Below, in pieces: positions 41,934-54,689 of a DNA stretch of 64,000 nt. This stretch comes from Aspidiotus rigidus. Lineage: Eukaryota > Arthropoda > Insecta > Hemiptera > Diaspididae. The notes beneath the pieces were generated by a model, which had not been told where the DNA came from, made no database searches, and saw only the letters and a list, made by a program, of their open reading frames with translations. The stretch's first letter is position 1. The number at the start of each line of letters is the position of its first letter. The DNA lies in contig JAVHKY010000009.1 of NCBI GenBank assembly GCA_035079385.1, positions 868,001 to 932,000 on the forward strand, read 5' to 3'. The position numbers and the translations under genes were made by a program.

Positions 41934-44900
41934 CTTATACATATATCTATATTTTACATATACAGTAATAGAATGCACGTATAATATTCGGTTTTAGCTA
42001 TTTTTTAGCTAAATTGTATTAGGATATCTCCGTGCTGAAGCATGCAGGGTTGGTAGTACCGTTTTTAGTTACCATTAGATGATAATAATACACACTTATG
42101 TACTATAATGGCGAGTAGGAACTTATATCCGCGTACACGCGTCTTGCTTTTCCACTCTTATCTCAATGAGTAAGTTTCTCGATCGAAGTTGGAGGAGTTA
42201 ATCTAATCTTTGATTAAGTTTCTCATTCAAATAGAATCTCGCACCACGTCGGGTCGCGGCTCATAGATTGTAACGAGTTCGCTTTACTCAACGCGACACG
42301 TATAAATGAATATAGAGACACCAAGGCAGTGTTCGCCCGCGTCTAATTAATGGTGATTTATTTATACCTTCTAAAAAACTACTTCAACATGAATGTACGA
42401 GTACGTATGCACACGATTCACATGCTCAGTTTGTTGATTAGAGCTAGCCAGTCAGCGGACGACGAAGTATGGATGCTCTTTGAATACGAGTACGTAAAAA
42501 GTAACTTTTTTCCCGCTCTGTTTGCAGTAAAATGCTGGTCGGGAAAGACCACTACTGGGTTACGATCTACACATAAACTTGGACGCTGTTCGACAACTTT
42601 TCGCTCGATGCTGCTAGTCATTTTGCCTTACCGCGTTTATCGTTTTCAGGCATTGTGTGTATGCAAAATATGACTTGCTAGGTTTCATTACAAGTTCAAT
42701 TTTTTTTTTGTGGGAATTCGGTCATGGCCTGCTGTCGCGGATAGTTTTAGTTTGTGAATAACCGCTTTTACCTCATCTTGTAGGAGTTTCTGAAATTTTT
42801 TTCGCTCCTCTCTTCTCTCTATTAGTGTTTTTTCCTTTCATCTTTTAAATCGTTATCTTTCTCTTTCTAATACAATTTGAAACTGATTGTAAAAAAGCAT
42901 TTTAAAAATAAAATTTTATTATTAAAATAGGGTCGGATTTAGAAAATAATGACAAGGAAAGATTGAGAAAAAAGAAATGCTCCATTTTTCCTGAATATAG
43001 TTTTCCTCTTCTTTTCTTATTTTTGAATTTTGCCTTTTTGAAGGGGTATTTTTAGGAGTATAATATTTGAGTTTACATGAAAAACAATACTTCTCGGCTT
43101 TAGTGGACATTTCGCATTTTTGTTTTCAACCAATTCAGGTGGTACAGTCATCAACTAAAGGATTCTCATATGCTAACAATGTGTTTGCTTGTTAACTGTT
43201 TGTAGAAAGACGGACACGAACTAGTGCACATGTGAACAAGTAAGAAATGGCTTTTGTTTTTTGTTTGTTCATTTGTTTATTTTGTTTTTTTTTTTTTTCT
43301 TCTTGTCCACTCGAAGAAAAGCGAGTTTGATGAATTTAACAAAAGTCCGTATTTTTGATGCTCGCAACATTAAGAAGGAATGAATGCATTATATTTTTTA
43401 AAGAGTGCGATCATTTTAATTAGTGTTAAATAAGTCTTTCTCCAATATTCAAATTTACTAAGAAAAACGTACAGAAATTGATGTGCATTATTTAATTTTC
43501 ATTATTCGAATTCAATTTTTTTCCTTCCAAATATTCGGTGTTGAAATTCCTTCATTCAATATACCAATAAATATTATTCCCCTATATGTTTGATATACTT
43601 GCGGAGACCCAAAATACGAGTTAAAAGGATGTGCAGCAGTTTTTTTTCCTCGGCGTGTAACGTGGTTTTATCTGCTGATGCTGCTGATAATATTTATAGG
43701 TGTTCATCCTTTATTGTGACGTGTATTGATTTCCCTTGGTAAAGATTACGTTTCCAAGTGCTTCCGCATTTATTCGACTGTATTGTCATTTACCCCGGTG
43801 TGTAATTAAATCTCTCCTAAAAATCTCGCACACATAGACACGCGCACACACACACACTCACATTCAATCAGAGATTTACCCATTAATTTCACAAGCATGC
43901 AGCTAGGTACACGTACATCATCCACACTAGACAGTTGATGAAGGCGAACGTGAAAGGAATATGGGTAGGTAAGCTGTCGCTGAATACTTTTGAAAATGTA
44001 GTTGTAAAATCTCTTACATGAAAAATCAACTTTTAAAACATTTTTAACTAAGATGTCCTGCTTGAGTACAAATTTAGACAGTTTTGTGAGATGTTACAAG
44101 TTGAAGACTTGCAGGATTCGAGTCAGATACTTTACACTTTTACCGTCCCTCTGTACCTGATGTATGCATACCTAATATGTGTTTATATTATGTATTGAGA
44201 GAGTTTTTATCGGTTTTAGTCTTTCAACATTCAGATCGATTGTGCTTTTTGTTTGAAGGCTCGGTCACTCTACAGAATGATTGATAGACAAAGACTAAAT
44301 TAATTATGGTTCGAATTATTGGCTATACGTAAGCTATCATCTCCTTACACTTTTTGATGTAGTACCTGATTTTTTCATGTAATATTGATAAACAATTACC
44401 AATGTGTGTATCAAAATTGGACGTATACGATCAATTCTTCTTTGTAAGATATAGCTCATAATACAGAATAAGAAGATGAAAATTCTGACAAGAAAAAATT
44501 AATTCGAAAAAATTGCAAGACGATAGTTTTCTTAACGATAACTCTTGAAATTTTTCGGTTACGAGACCATTGACGAAGAACTGCAAAATAAATGATCTTT
44601 TTCAATGTTTAAAATACTTTGGGAGTCGTATCGAAATATTCAACTTGAACGATTATAATAATACTATTTTAACGCGGGACGGCGTCGTATTAAATCGATT
44701 TCCCATTACATCACAGCGATGATAACTGCTGTGAACGAAAGTATCTAAAAGATGAGTATAATAGCTTTCGGCAGAGTCATAATTGGAATTATTGCGATCT
44801 TTCATCCACGTTTCAAAATGAAGAATTTTTACTATTTATCGATTATCGATCGATACAAGAAAATGATTTAACAGGGTGTGATAAATATAGTAGTGCAATC

Positions 44901-46682
44901 GTTGAAACAGTTCGCGAATGCTTATATGCTCCGTAGAAATTGGAAGGAAATCTATACACATCTGGATATCGACGATAATTATTTTCAAATAATACGCCTA
45001 AAATACTGTTTTTTTTTCCTCTTTGTTTTTGTAAATACGCTGGATTAGTTAGTTAGAAATCACTAAAGGCAGTTTGTACAAGAACCAACAGCGAGGCTTG
45101 TTTATCATACGGCCCGAAATAACTTGAAATTGTTTTTCGTGGTTAAATGCGGATAAGGGTAATGAAATAAAATTCAATTGCCGCTATTAATTAATTTTGA
45201 TAATAATTATAACAATAATTTTAATATAAGCCATCCAACGCTTTATTTGTTCTGGCAGGACAAAATGATTGTGATGGTGTATCGTCTACAGGTGTACACT
45301 AATGAAAATTAAAGGGAGAAACACAGACATGACAGAAAGGAAGGAAGGTACGGTAGGAGCAATGTGTATTTATAAAATAAAGACTGTGTAGATAGATAGA
45401 CATATATACTTTGGGTACGAGTAGCAAGCAGTGCAATGTCTAGGTTCGAAGAACGAAGTAATCACCTTATTATAACCGGTTCCAAACCTTAACTAAATAA
45501 AACCTACGCTATACTTCATTAACGCGCGCCCCGTATTCTGAATATTCTTGAGAGGCAATAAAAATTCGTCTAACAAGGCTCCCCAATTAAATATGTCGTA
45601 ATCCCCCATTTATAGTACGTAGGTACACATTATAATCGTATGTATTCTACCATACTATAGCCCACCAGATAAACGTCTATCTTCATATTCAAAACAATCA
45701 TTATTGAAATAAAAAAACGCACGAATACGGTTGTGTTGTTCTTCTTTTTTTTTTTCTCTCTCTCTCTCTCTCTCTCTCCATTTTTCTTCTTCTCAGGCTT
45801 TATTTTTCGTATTTTATTTTATAGAAAATTGACATAAGAATTATGTAGGCTACATTTTTCCCTATCAAAGTTTTCTTACTGCCGCGCACCATCTCAGCTG
45901 GAAATTTACGACTAGATCGTTGCGAGCTAACATTTCAGTTTGAGTGTATATTCGTTGTAGTATATCTGCGGGGTTTCCAATGTGTTCTCTCTCCCTCTTC
46001 ATCTGAATTCATCTTGTTTTTCATCCTATTATTATTCTTGGTGATTTTCTTAACACGAACTCGTTTTCGACTGCTACCAACTATTATTTTTCTATCAATC
46101 TACGTATAAATAATATTAATTTTATTCACCGTGTGTGGGTTGGTAAGTGCGTGTATGTGTGAGTGTGTTTACACATACACATTCGAAGAGTCTCGCGTGT
46201 TAACGAATCGGAGTGCTTCCCAACGCGGACGAGGAAGGAGGACGACGACTTGAGGACATGGTCGTTGTAAATGTGTTACTGCACGAGGTAACGCGACAAT
46301 AAATCTCGAATAAGGAGGAGAACCCCGAGTATATTCGTACTGCGCTGCGCTGTGCTTGGTTGTCACGAAATAACACAATTTACACAGATGGTTACCTCCG
46401 CGCACACGAGATCCTTATATTTGTTTCCTACAATTCGTCCACGATTCTGCGTCCGATTTTGATCTTCTTTGCTTCCTTAGTGTACGTAGAAACGATAAGT
46501 GGAAAAAAGATAGAAATGCTCGTGTGAATGATAGAAATTGGTGTGCCTACCTGATATATAATATTTTTAATCCAAATTGGACACGTTTTTTTCGGAATAA
46601 TATTGATGAGCGTTTTCGTACTCGATAGCGTCCCCTAAGAAATGAAAGGTCCCCGTAATTATGATTACGATTTTTTGTTGTA
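41934..46682. other. No gene seen
   Basis: Nearly 5 kb of AT-rich DNA with short frames only. T-rich runs lie near 43278-43300 and 45012, and a (TC)n tract at 45758-45779. A 107-codon frame at 42350-42673 has no recognised domain. Confidence 0.4.
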
Positions 46683-46854
46683 GGTCTGTTCGATTATCCT
46701 CAAGAAATTAACATATTTCACCGCCAAGTAACTCCTGCAGTCAGGTTGGCTGTTCGATTTCGTGATTTTTTTTTCCTAGACTACTTCGAAATTTGGTGTT
46801 GAATGTTTGATTTGTTACTGAGGTGACACTGACGTTGGCACCTGTAGTTTAATT

Positions 46855-47064
46855 GTGCACGTAGCTAAATTAGGAGCTAAATACTATTCGTCAGCCCAGC
46901 CAAAAGCCAGAACTGATTTCGCACGACATTGTCAGGAATTAAAAGATAGTAATGCATTGAACGCGATGTTTATGATTAAAATAGATGTACCCAGACTTGA
47001 TCAAATTGTAGAAAGGAAATGCTATCTCGATACAGTAGTTGAAAACGATCTTGGTACAGTCTGA
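46855..47064 (+). CDS. Short unknown ORF inside the 17-bp-TIR element
   Basis: A 69-residue frame from a GTG codon (no ATG at this point) encodes HVAKLGAKYYSSAQPKARTD and continues through MFMIKIDVPRLDQIVERKCY. The composition is protein-like, with balanced charged residues and few low-complexity runs, unlike most frames here. It resembles no family I can name. It could be a remnant of the element's own transposase or a captured host exon; there are no convincing splice sites at its edges. Confidence 0.3.
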   Translation: MHVAKLGAKYYSSAQPKARTDFARHCQELKDSNALNAMFMIKIDVPRLDQIVERKCYLDTVVENDLGTV

Positions 47065-47453
47065 ACAAAACGGTCATAGTGATCAAACTGCTGGTTTGCT
47101 TTTAACTCTACCAGTGTCGGCGAAGATTAGCTACGTTGAGCACACTAGGACCGGTCGACTAGAATCGAGCAGAGTATTTCTTGTCGATATATCGTTATCG
47201 GTATCGTTCACAGTCCTCAATTACTTTTCCTTCTTCTCGAAGGTTTTCAAACTTCCAACAAAGTATCAAACAAACCATCTTTCGTAATCGATAGTGGCGC
47301 TCTCAGCGGTCGATTGTTGGCATTCATTCTTCCTCTTGGTTCGCCATACTCACGTCACGCTGCCTAGCGAACAGCCGAACACAAACCGAACCTCGGACGA
47401 ATCTAGAGAACGGGAGTGCTGGTATAGAACACTATTTCCAACTTCGGTAAAGT

Positions 47454-47722
47454 CATTGACTATATATTACTTCGTAACCCAGACGTACAGTCCTATTGTT
47501 ATAAACGGTGTCGTTTTCTTGGATTACGTTGGATACGAATAACAGATCGCGCCAGATGTCAAGACGTAGGTGTAACAGAGAGGGAACGATGTTCAGCGAT
47601 GTTTTTTCTCTTTTACTCTACTGGTTAACACGCAGCGCACTCACGTTGTCGTTTCCAGCAAAACGACACCGTTCATAACAATAGGACTGTACGTCTGGGT
47701 TACGAAGTAATATATAGTCAAT
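47454..47722. mobile_element. hAT-like palindromic MITE, copy 2 (nested)
   Basis: Ends CATTGACTATATATTACTTC and mirror ATTGACTATATATTACTTCG; arms run about 100 bp. Perfect 8-bp flanking duplication GGTAAAGT. The centre GGTGTAACAGAGAGGGAACG, then TCTCTTTTACTCTACTGGTT, is shared with copy 1. Confidence 0.85.
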
Positions 47723-47937
47723 GGTAAAGTTTACTAGACATCGGTGTTGAAAACGTCAATTCTACTTCAGAGTAAGTTTTACACTGGGTTTTGCTCTGTT
47801 GATCATGTTGTTTTCCTGGCAAGTTCTGAAAAACGTTTGTTTCGTTTTCGTTTATACGTGACCTAATGATGGCGTAATTTTCTCCTTATCCATCAAGAAT
47901 ATCTCGATTCAACAAGGTTCGGATAATCGAACAGACC

Positions 47938-49754
47938 TCATTTTGTCAATACTCTGCTCTTCATCTTTTGTAATTTTTGTTTGAATGAATAATCAGTCAG
48001 TCAGTCAGTCAATGTAGAAAAGTGCACCTTTTTCGTTGCTTTGTTTTAGTAAACGTCGCTTCGTGTTCAAAAGTTACATACTTTGCAAACTTTGATTGGT
48101 ACTCGGGTTATATCTTACTTTGATTATTAGAAATAATGATTTCAATAAACCAATTCACTATGCAAGTCATTTCCTTTGACCACTCGGGTTTCCAATGTTG
48201 AAGTATGGGCGATTGTAATTCTAAGCATAAAATATTATACCTACTCGTACTTGTAGATGAACCAAGTTTATTCAGCAAGATATGTATACCAAGTTTTTAA
48301 TATTGGATCGAATTGCAACAGCGCAGCGTATTTGGTATGCCGACTAATGAAAAATATGAGGAACTAATTATTGTTACGCGCGATATTACCAACACATACG
48401 TTCCATATTCCACTAACTATACTGTGCACCGAATTTAAAATTAGAAAAAACGTGAACGAGAATGAGTTCAGTTTCTGAAGCGGGTGTACTATTTGAAGAC
48501 TATTCGCGTAAGTACACATAATATACGAAATAGCATTAGCGCAAGCCTGTGATGCACTACAGCAGAATCGAAGACATAATAATATTCCAGTGCGAGATGC
48601 GGATAAAGAAATAATGGCTATCTTATGGCACTCGTATAGACCTTTCTCTTGTGCACATAAGCGCATACAATATGAAACGACAAAAAAACTATAAAATAGA
48701 TATACACGACTCTGGAAGGTATGCAGCTGTGCAATGCAATGCAATGTAGAGTACTGAGTACATAGCTTCAGAGCGCAGCGCGGCGCGGCGCGGCAACATG
48801 CTATCTTATTTATACACACATACTTCTCATACTTGATGTAGGTATTATACTGTATGTACGGCATGTATATAATAGATCACGGGTTCATACGAATGTATGC
48901 ATCATAATAATATTATGCATCTGTACTCCGTTGCTCACCCCCTATAGTGGCGCATTAAAAATAGTATACAGACTAGTACAAATGAGAGACATTGCAGTAA
49001 ACGCGACGCGACGCGCAGTCGTGTTGATACAGGTGTTCTCCAGAACCCAGAACAGACCATTTTACCATGTACGCGACGCATCGTAGAATTTCCAACAGGA
49101 CCGTCTTTTCTTGTACATTTCAATATTATTATACTGCCGCATATACATACGAGTACCTTCAAAACATTCGATAACGAGCCAAAAAACAACGCCATAATAA
49201 TACAATACGTACATATACAAAGTTTTTGAAGTACAGTAATACATAATACCTAATAATACTCGTAATAGAGGACCGGCGCGCGACGACGCGCATCTAATAC
49301 TCACTAATCACGTGGAACAGAAATCGGCATAATAATTATAAGAAAAAAATTATCAACTCCTGAGCGGGCGACAATACAAATATCTAAATTTTTGGATGAA
49401 CCTTTGACAGTTTAAGACGAAGAAACGTCGCGTTGCACTGCAGTGCATCACCACATCGCATCGCATCGCATCGGATACTCATCCTCATATTGCAATAGGC
49501 TATCCTAACGAAAAGGGCGCAAGGTTGCGCGTGTCGGAGATTTGAACGAAAAAAGAAAAATGAAAAAAAGAGTTTTTTCAATACGATCATTACTAAAATT
49601 ACGCCTACTGATTATCAGGACCTTATTAAAGTAAACGCAACCCACATTCCCTTACATGTGAACTACAATCATATGTGTTTTCCATTCTTAAATTCCTCAA
49701 TTGAAACAGCTTTTGTCACCCTCATAACAGCAGCAGCACCAGCCGACCGACTCG

Positions 49755-49786
<32 letters not shown>

Positions 49787-50075
49787 GAGAAAACAAGGGT
49801 TAGGAAGGCTATTCTTTTAAAAACAGCCACAAAACAATATAAGATTAAGAATTTTTTTCAATTATATGTATGAGGTGCGAAGTCGTCTCGAGATTATTGC
49901 AAATCAACAGAATTATTAATTGTAAGGTGTTCGCTTTTACCGAATAGAAGAAATAAAAGTGATAAGAGAAATGCTTCATATTGATGGGAACAATAATGAA
50001 TGGATGATTCTTGAGTATCCTGATGTAATTATGAAATCAGTATTGAGCTACAATGATTGTATTAAGTACGTATAG
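47938..50075. other. No gene seen
   Basis: AT-rich; contains CAGT repeats at 47996-48010, GCGCGGCGCGG runs at about 48776-48792, GCATC repeats at about 49455 and a 33-bp T run at about 49756-49783. A 166-codon minus frame at 48364-48864 has no recognised domain and is probably chance. Confidence 0.35.
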
Positions 50076-50223
50076 AGCGCATTTTACCGACTTTTCGACT
50101 GAAAATTGAGGTATTACTCCCAACACAGTTTGGGCTGATAAGCTCGGGAATGAATTTTCTCGACGTTTTATATGTCCTAGATCACTGTGAGACTAATAAG
50201 AAAATTTCAGGTTTCCTTATATA
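50076..50223 (+). repeat. Alpha repeat, third copy, carrying an insertion
   Basis: Matches 5935-6085 and inverted 9465-9610, ending TTTCAGGTTTCCTTATATA. After the inserted element the repeat resumes at about 51560 (ATAACGCTTTTTTTGTCAGC against ATAAGACTTTTTTGTCCACG). Confidence 0.7.
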
Positions 50224-51544
50224 TGTTACGCGCAATTTGCGCTATTGATCAATGCGCGCATTAAACAGAAATCTCAACAAGTGCGCGCAGTCAACAATCA
50301 CTTTGATTAATGCGCGCAATGAAGAAAGTCTTTGCTAAATGTGTGCAATTACCAAACACTGATATTAATTTCGACACAAATTGGGTAATACTTTTATGTC
50401 GATTGCACGCATTTTTATCACTATAAACATGTTATCGATTATTCATGTTGGAAATACTAATTTACGTTGCTTTTGAGATCTAGGCACCTAAGGGTCACGT
50501 TTTGACGTTCTACAAAGTCTGCATCAGAAGGAAAAGAAACGGGAGCTGAAGAAGAAATAAGTCGTCTTGTCGAGATAAGAAAAGTCTAACTTGAGAACAA
50601 TGATTTCTCTTTGCTTCCTTCCATTTTCATGAATAATCAAGGATGATCAAAGAACGAGGATGAGTGAGATGATTTTTAGAAGGAAGAATAATTGTGGCTG
50701 ATTTCAGTTTATAAATCTCTCGTTTGAAATTGACAGTGTTATTAATTCTTATTGTTTAGATCCTTTTGCGTTGGACGCTACAAAGTACAAAAATACCTGA
50801 AGAAGAATACTCAGTGAGAGAGTTAGTGCGTCTAGATTCGGTAGGAGGGGGGCAAGGGTACTATCGTTACAATTGTCGCCAAAAATGCACAACCAAGAGG
50901 TGTGTGTGTTTCAAGGCAGGTCAACTATGCCACTCTGCCTGTCATGGAGGAGGGCGCTCTTGTGACAATTATCATGAGTAAACCCTCTTAATTTTTCTAT
51001 TTTGTATTTAAATTTCAAATTTCTGTTTTTCTTTTTTTTTGGGGGGGGGGGGAGAGGATTGAGCTCTGAATCAAAGAAAAATTGTAAAAGTGAACCTGTA
51101 ACCATACATTCATGTACATTATTTTTAGACTTTTCATGATGATTCTCAAAAATTTATTCCTCTTTTTCATTCAAGTATGCTTGTTTTACCCAATGATTTT
51201 TTTGTTTTTATATTTTAGGCTGTCTAATTGCTGTTTTCAAAGATGATACACGACTTTGGAGATGAATAATATGTACAATTATTGCCTAATTTTGTGGAAT
51301 TATTTTTACACTGCGCAAATTGAGTACTTGCGCAAAATTTATGTGACCCTGAGAATAGCTACATGCTCAATGCGCGCAATCCACAAAAAAATATTACCAA
51401 TTGCGCGCATTGACTAATTTTTTGCGGAAATTGACCAGACTCTGTTCATTGCGCGCATCAATCAAAGTGGTTGTTGACTGCGCGCACTTGTTGAAATTTC
51501 TGCTTAATGCGCACATCGATCAATAGCGCAAATCGCGCGTAACA
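50224..51544 (+). mobile_element. Integrase-type (Ginger-like?) DNA transposon, 1321 bp
   Basis: Starts TGTTACGCGCAATTTGCGCT and ends in the mirror AGCGCAAATCGCGCGTAACA. The left and right ~120 bp mirror each other, and the family's ends contain four or five TGCGCGCA words in each arm. Flanking 4-mers are both TATA (50220-50223 and 51545-51548), and the unoccupied host repeat at 6078 supports this. TGT..ACA termini with a 4-bp duplication fit Ginger-type elements (family knowledge). The only coding remnant is the cysteine-rich tail at 50766-50981; the integrase core is missing. Confidence 0.65.
50766..50981 (+). pseudogene. Cysteine-rich (CXC-like) C-terminal tail of a KRBA2-like integrase
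   Basis: The frame encodes SVRELVRLDSVGGGQGYYRY, then CRQKCTTKRCVCFKAGQLCH, then SACHGGGRSCDN and a stop. 'GGGQGyxxCxCxxxCxTkrCxCxKagxlCxSxCH' is the zinc-binding tail I recall at the end of KRAB-A-domain-2-like integrase proteins of insects. One position expected to be Cys-x-Cys reads YNC here, so the metal site may be damaged or variant. The frame follows TATTGTTTAG, a possible 3' splice site, so it may be a last exon. Everything N-terminal, including the DDE integrase core, is absent from this copy. Confidence 0.6.
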
Positions 51545-53639
51545 TATAATATATATATATTTATTTATAACGCTTTTTTTGTCAGCTCAACTTCTCAATG
51601 AGCGGATCTTCTTCAAACTACCTCAAATTATATAGCCATGTAGGTATCTTAAGTTGTGCGTGTGATTTTTTCTTGTGAATCGGTTGATTATTTAAACAAT
51701 TCTGAATTTTCTCTCAAATTTGCTATTGCCAATTCTTGAAAACCATCCAACCCTATGACTGCATGATGTTTCAGTACATGTACCTATATTCGGCTGCGTC
51801 CAGACACGACGTACGAATTACGGCCAAAAAATTCAGGTAGCGACCGACCATCGACGAAATTGTGATGTAACAAGGACTGGAGTAGAGAGGGGGGAGTCCT
51901 CGACAGCACACAAACTATACAGGAACCTCAGTATACCTAACCTATTGAGACAGCAACCGAATCAAATGATCGAGTTTACGCCAGAAAAGCTATCACATAG
52001 CCATAAACACAGACCAGCTCGACACTTCAGGAAGTACACACGACTCTGATCTCGATCCTACCCGCCACGATAGGACCAGACTAGCTCAGTCAGCAGAACA
52101 TGGATACTTTCCATCAGGGTCGAAAGTATAATCTAGGGATATGGTACTGGTTCGCGAAGATTCACTTTTAGAGATCACCTATAGGCTATAGGATACGTAA
52201 ATACGAGAGGAGGTTCGCGTCGTCGTTAATGTAAGCTCTACAATCTTACCAGACTCAAAGGAGGGAGTCTGTCACATCGCTATTCATCCGGAGCACAGAC
52301 CTACGAAAGCCGGATGGTCGAAGCTAAAATAGAAGAGTACACGAGGATTGAAATAAAATTCAATCAGAAGGTAGCTAAGGTAAGCTGAAAATAGGAATTT
52401 AGAAAATTGGCCGAAAGAAAAATCATCGTAGAGTAGAAAGGAAGGTTATTCGACGTATGAAAAATCTTCTTCGTTGTTCATTTCAAATTTAGAGTCTTGA
52501 TTGCTATCAACGTCTAACTTCGTAACTATGCTATTCGGAGAAAAGGAGCGAACCCGACAAAAGTTCAATTTACAACATAGGTACATTTTAATATCGAAAC
52601 TTGAATCTAACAACAAACTAGACAGGGTAAATATGAGTCCTGCTAGACGTGTAGAATTGAATTCGTATCTACGCATCAATTAAAATGATATAGGATAGCA
52701 AAACTTGATTAAATGTGGTGATACTGCGATCGTCGAATCAGATTTCTTCATTTTTACGATGCTCCTTTTCATCGAAACGTTGGTAAAGCTCATTGTCTGG
52801 CATTCGATATGTTCCGTCCATAATCGAACACTCAAATCACCTCTCAGGTAAAAACAACCACGAAAAAACTGAGAGGGCGGGAACTCGTAAGGCGAGACCC
52901 ACAAAGTTCAAGGTTTTGACTCGTGCCACTCGAATCTGTTTATCCTGCATGCCGATCACGAATCGACATACAGCTTTTGACGAAACTTTCCAAGAAGGCT
53001 TAATCGAAAGCAGTTTGAAAATATTTCCCGCCGTCGGAACTTTGAAATAATTATAACTTATACTATCGAAACAGAGGTATAAAAACCCAAAGAACGAGCA
53101 CGTTCTCAAGAAATTACGAATTTTTGTATTCATTTTCACGGCAGTCCGTACGCGACCGTTCGCGAAACTTCCAAAAAGCGCACTCTCGAGCCATCGTTGA
53201 GCAAAGCCCACGATACTCTCGAGGAGTTCCTTTCTTTTCCCCGCACCCGATCGTCTTCGCCGCTTAATCAACGTAGAAGGAGAAGGTACGGAATAGTAAG
53301 GATAAAATGAGAAAAACCGGACATTAACTAGGAGTACACAGATACTAGGATACGCGTAAAATCGGTGTAACGTTTTAGGATTGAGACGAGACGGAATTTT
53401 TCTATTTGATACAGCGGCGAATACGTTAGGTTCGGTATCACGAGCGGACACGTACATACACTCGCACTCACACTCACACGACCAAAATTCGTTCGGTAAA
53501 TCGTTGTTATTTCACAAAATAATGATTTCAAATTGATTTTCCTTTCTCCTCGTACTTGTAGGTATTACGATAAAATGCACGTGTAAGAACGACGAACGCT
53601 TGCGAATCGTTCAATAGCAAATTGAACAAAATGTTCTGG
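51545..53639. other. No supported gene; one long minus frame of unknown meaning
   Basis: 52837-53457 on the minus strand stays open for 206 codons (MYVSARDTEPNVFAAVSNRK ...) in a less AT-rich stretch that also has many CG dinucleotides. It contains a basic KRRRRSGAGKRK segment and a hydrophobic CSFFGFLYLCF segment, but no family I recognise and no clear splice context. It could be a real exon, a leader region or chance. The remaining sequence shows no features. Confidence 0.25.
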
Positions 53640-53868
53640 TAAGGCACTATAGTACGATAGGTATGCTGGACTGATAACACGGAGACGACTTTTAGTCTAT
53701 AAGGTAGGAATACGGCTCGTGTAACGTCACGCGATAGCGAATGTAACCGATGGATACCGACGACACTCGTCAGTTCCGCGACGTTACGTGAAACGTGTTT
53801 GTACCTTACAACCTGAACGTCGTCTTCGTGTTATCACTCCAGCATACCTATCGTACTATAGTGCCTTA
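53640..53868. mobile_element. Palindromic MITE with TAAGGCACTATAG ends
   Basis: TAAGGCACTATAGTACGATA onward through GTATGCTGGACTGATAACAC is mirrored at the right end (ATACCTATCGTACTATAGTG then CCTTA). GTTCTG lies beside both ends, a likely target duplication of 6 or slightly more bases. Confidence 0.8.
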
Positions 53869-54397
53869 GTTCTGCTACAGTCATTCTAATATTTTCCTGT
53901 TCATCGATGCGTTGTTAGAAATCCAAGAGAGGACCTATACAGCAAAGCCTCGGAAGAAGAGGATTGAAAAAGAGAATTATATTTATGCAGTTTAAAATGA
54001 CTTTGAAAATGGTGAGAAAAATAAATTTATGTGCGTAGAGGAGCTGTCGCGAAAAGTTTTACCAAAAAAAAAAGTATTGAATTTGCAGATTAGTGTACTC
54101 GTGCATGTAACGTGACTTCATTTGAATTGATTTGATTGGATGCAATTAAAAATTTTTTCCACGTCGCTATATACCTAGGTAGTTTTCTTCCGCTTCTTTG
54201 TAGGCCGCGTTTGTATAGCATTTAATCGCTGGAAGAATAACTTATGAACAACCGTATAAGGTAGAAAAATTACCAACTTTTCAAATGCACGTTCTAGGTG
54301 ATTGACTGATCTAAATTATAGCCACGTATATTTTTGATTGCTAAGAGTACCTACATAGTTGAATTTAGGGGAGTTTGTAATTTGCACACACCTATTG

Positions 54398-54590
54398 CGT
54401 AAATTGCGCACCATGTATTTATCACACACGAATCAGCTTGAGTAAAGTGCACACAATGTTTTTTGCACACCCTCGGACAGTGCGAGTAAATTGCGCACTG
54501 TGTATTTCATACACACGAATTTGTTTTGAGTAAAGTTCACACAATCTACTTTGCAGACCCTAGTACAGTACGAGTAAAATGCACACGATA
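54398..54590. repeat. ~87-bp tandem repeat, about 2.2 units
   Basis: Units follow GTAAATTGCGCAC .. GTATTT .. CACACGAAT .. GAGTAAAGTGCACACAAT .. TTGCACACCCT .. ACAGT; period 87 to 88 bp with about 80% identity. Confidence 0.75.
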
Positions 54591-54689
54591 AGACAAGTTA
54601 AGGAAGTACTTGCAAATGAATCACAATGATATCTACATTTTTGTGCCTAAAGAAGAAGTCCGTAACAGGTGAAACTATATAATATTAGA

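Larger units (their letters stand above)
46683..47937. mobile_element. DNA transposon with 17-bp perfect TIRs
   Basis: GGTCTGTTCGATTATCC at 46683-46699 is mirrored exactly by GGATAATCGAACAGACC at 47921-47937. The 1.25-kb interval contains one mixed-composition frame (46855-47064) and the nested hAT-like MITE at 47454-47722. No clear target duplication is visible and no transposase domain is recognised, so it is probably non-autonomous. Confidence 0.55.

Noticed and set aside
48364..48864. 166-codon minus frame rich in Cys and Tyr
   Set aside because: Composition follows local simple sequence; no domain seen.
52837..53457. 206-codon minus frame, the second longest non-repeat frame in the window
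   Set aside because: No recognisable family; could be chance in a CG-richer region. Not called as a gene.
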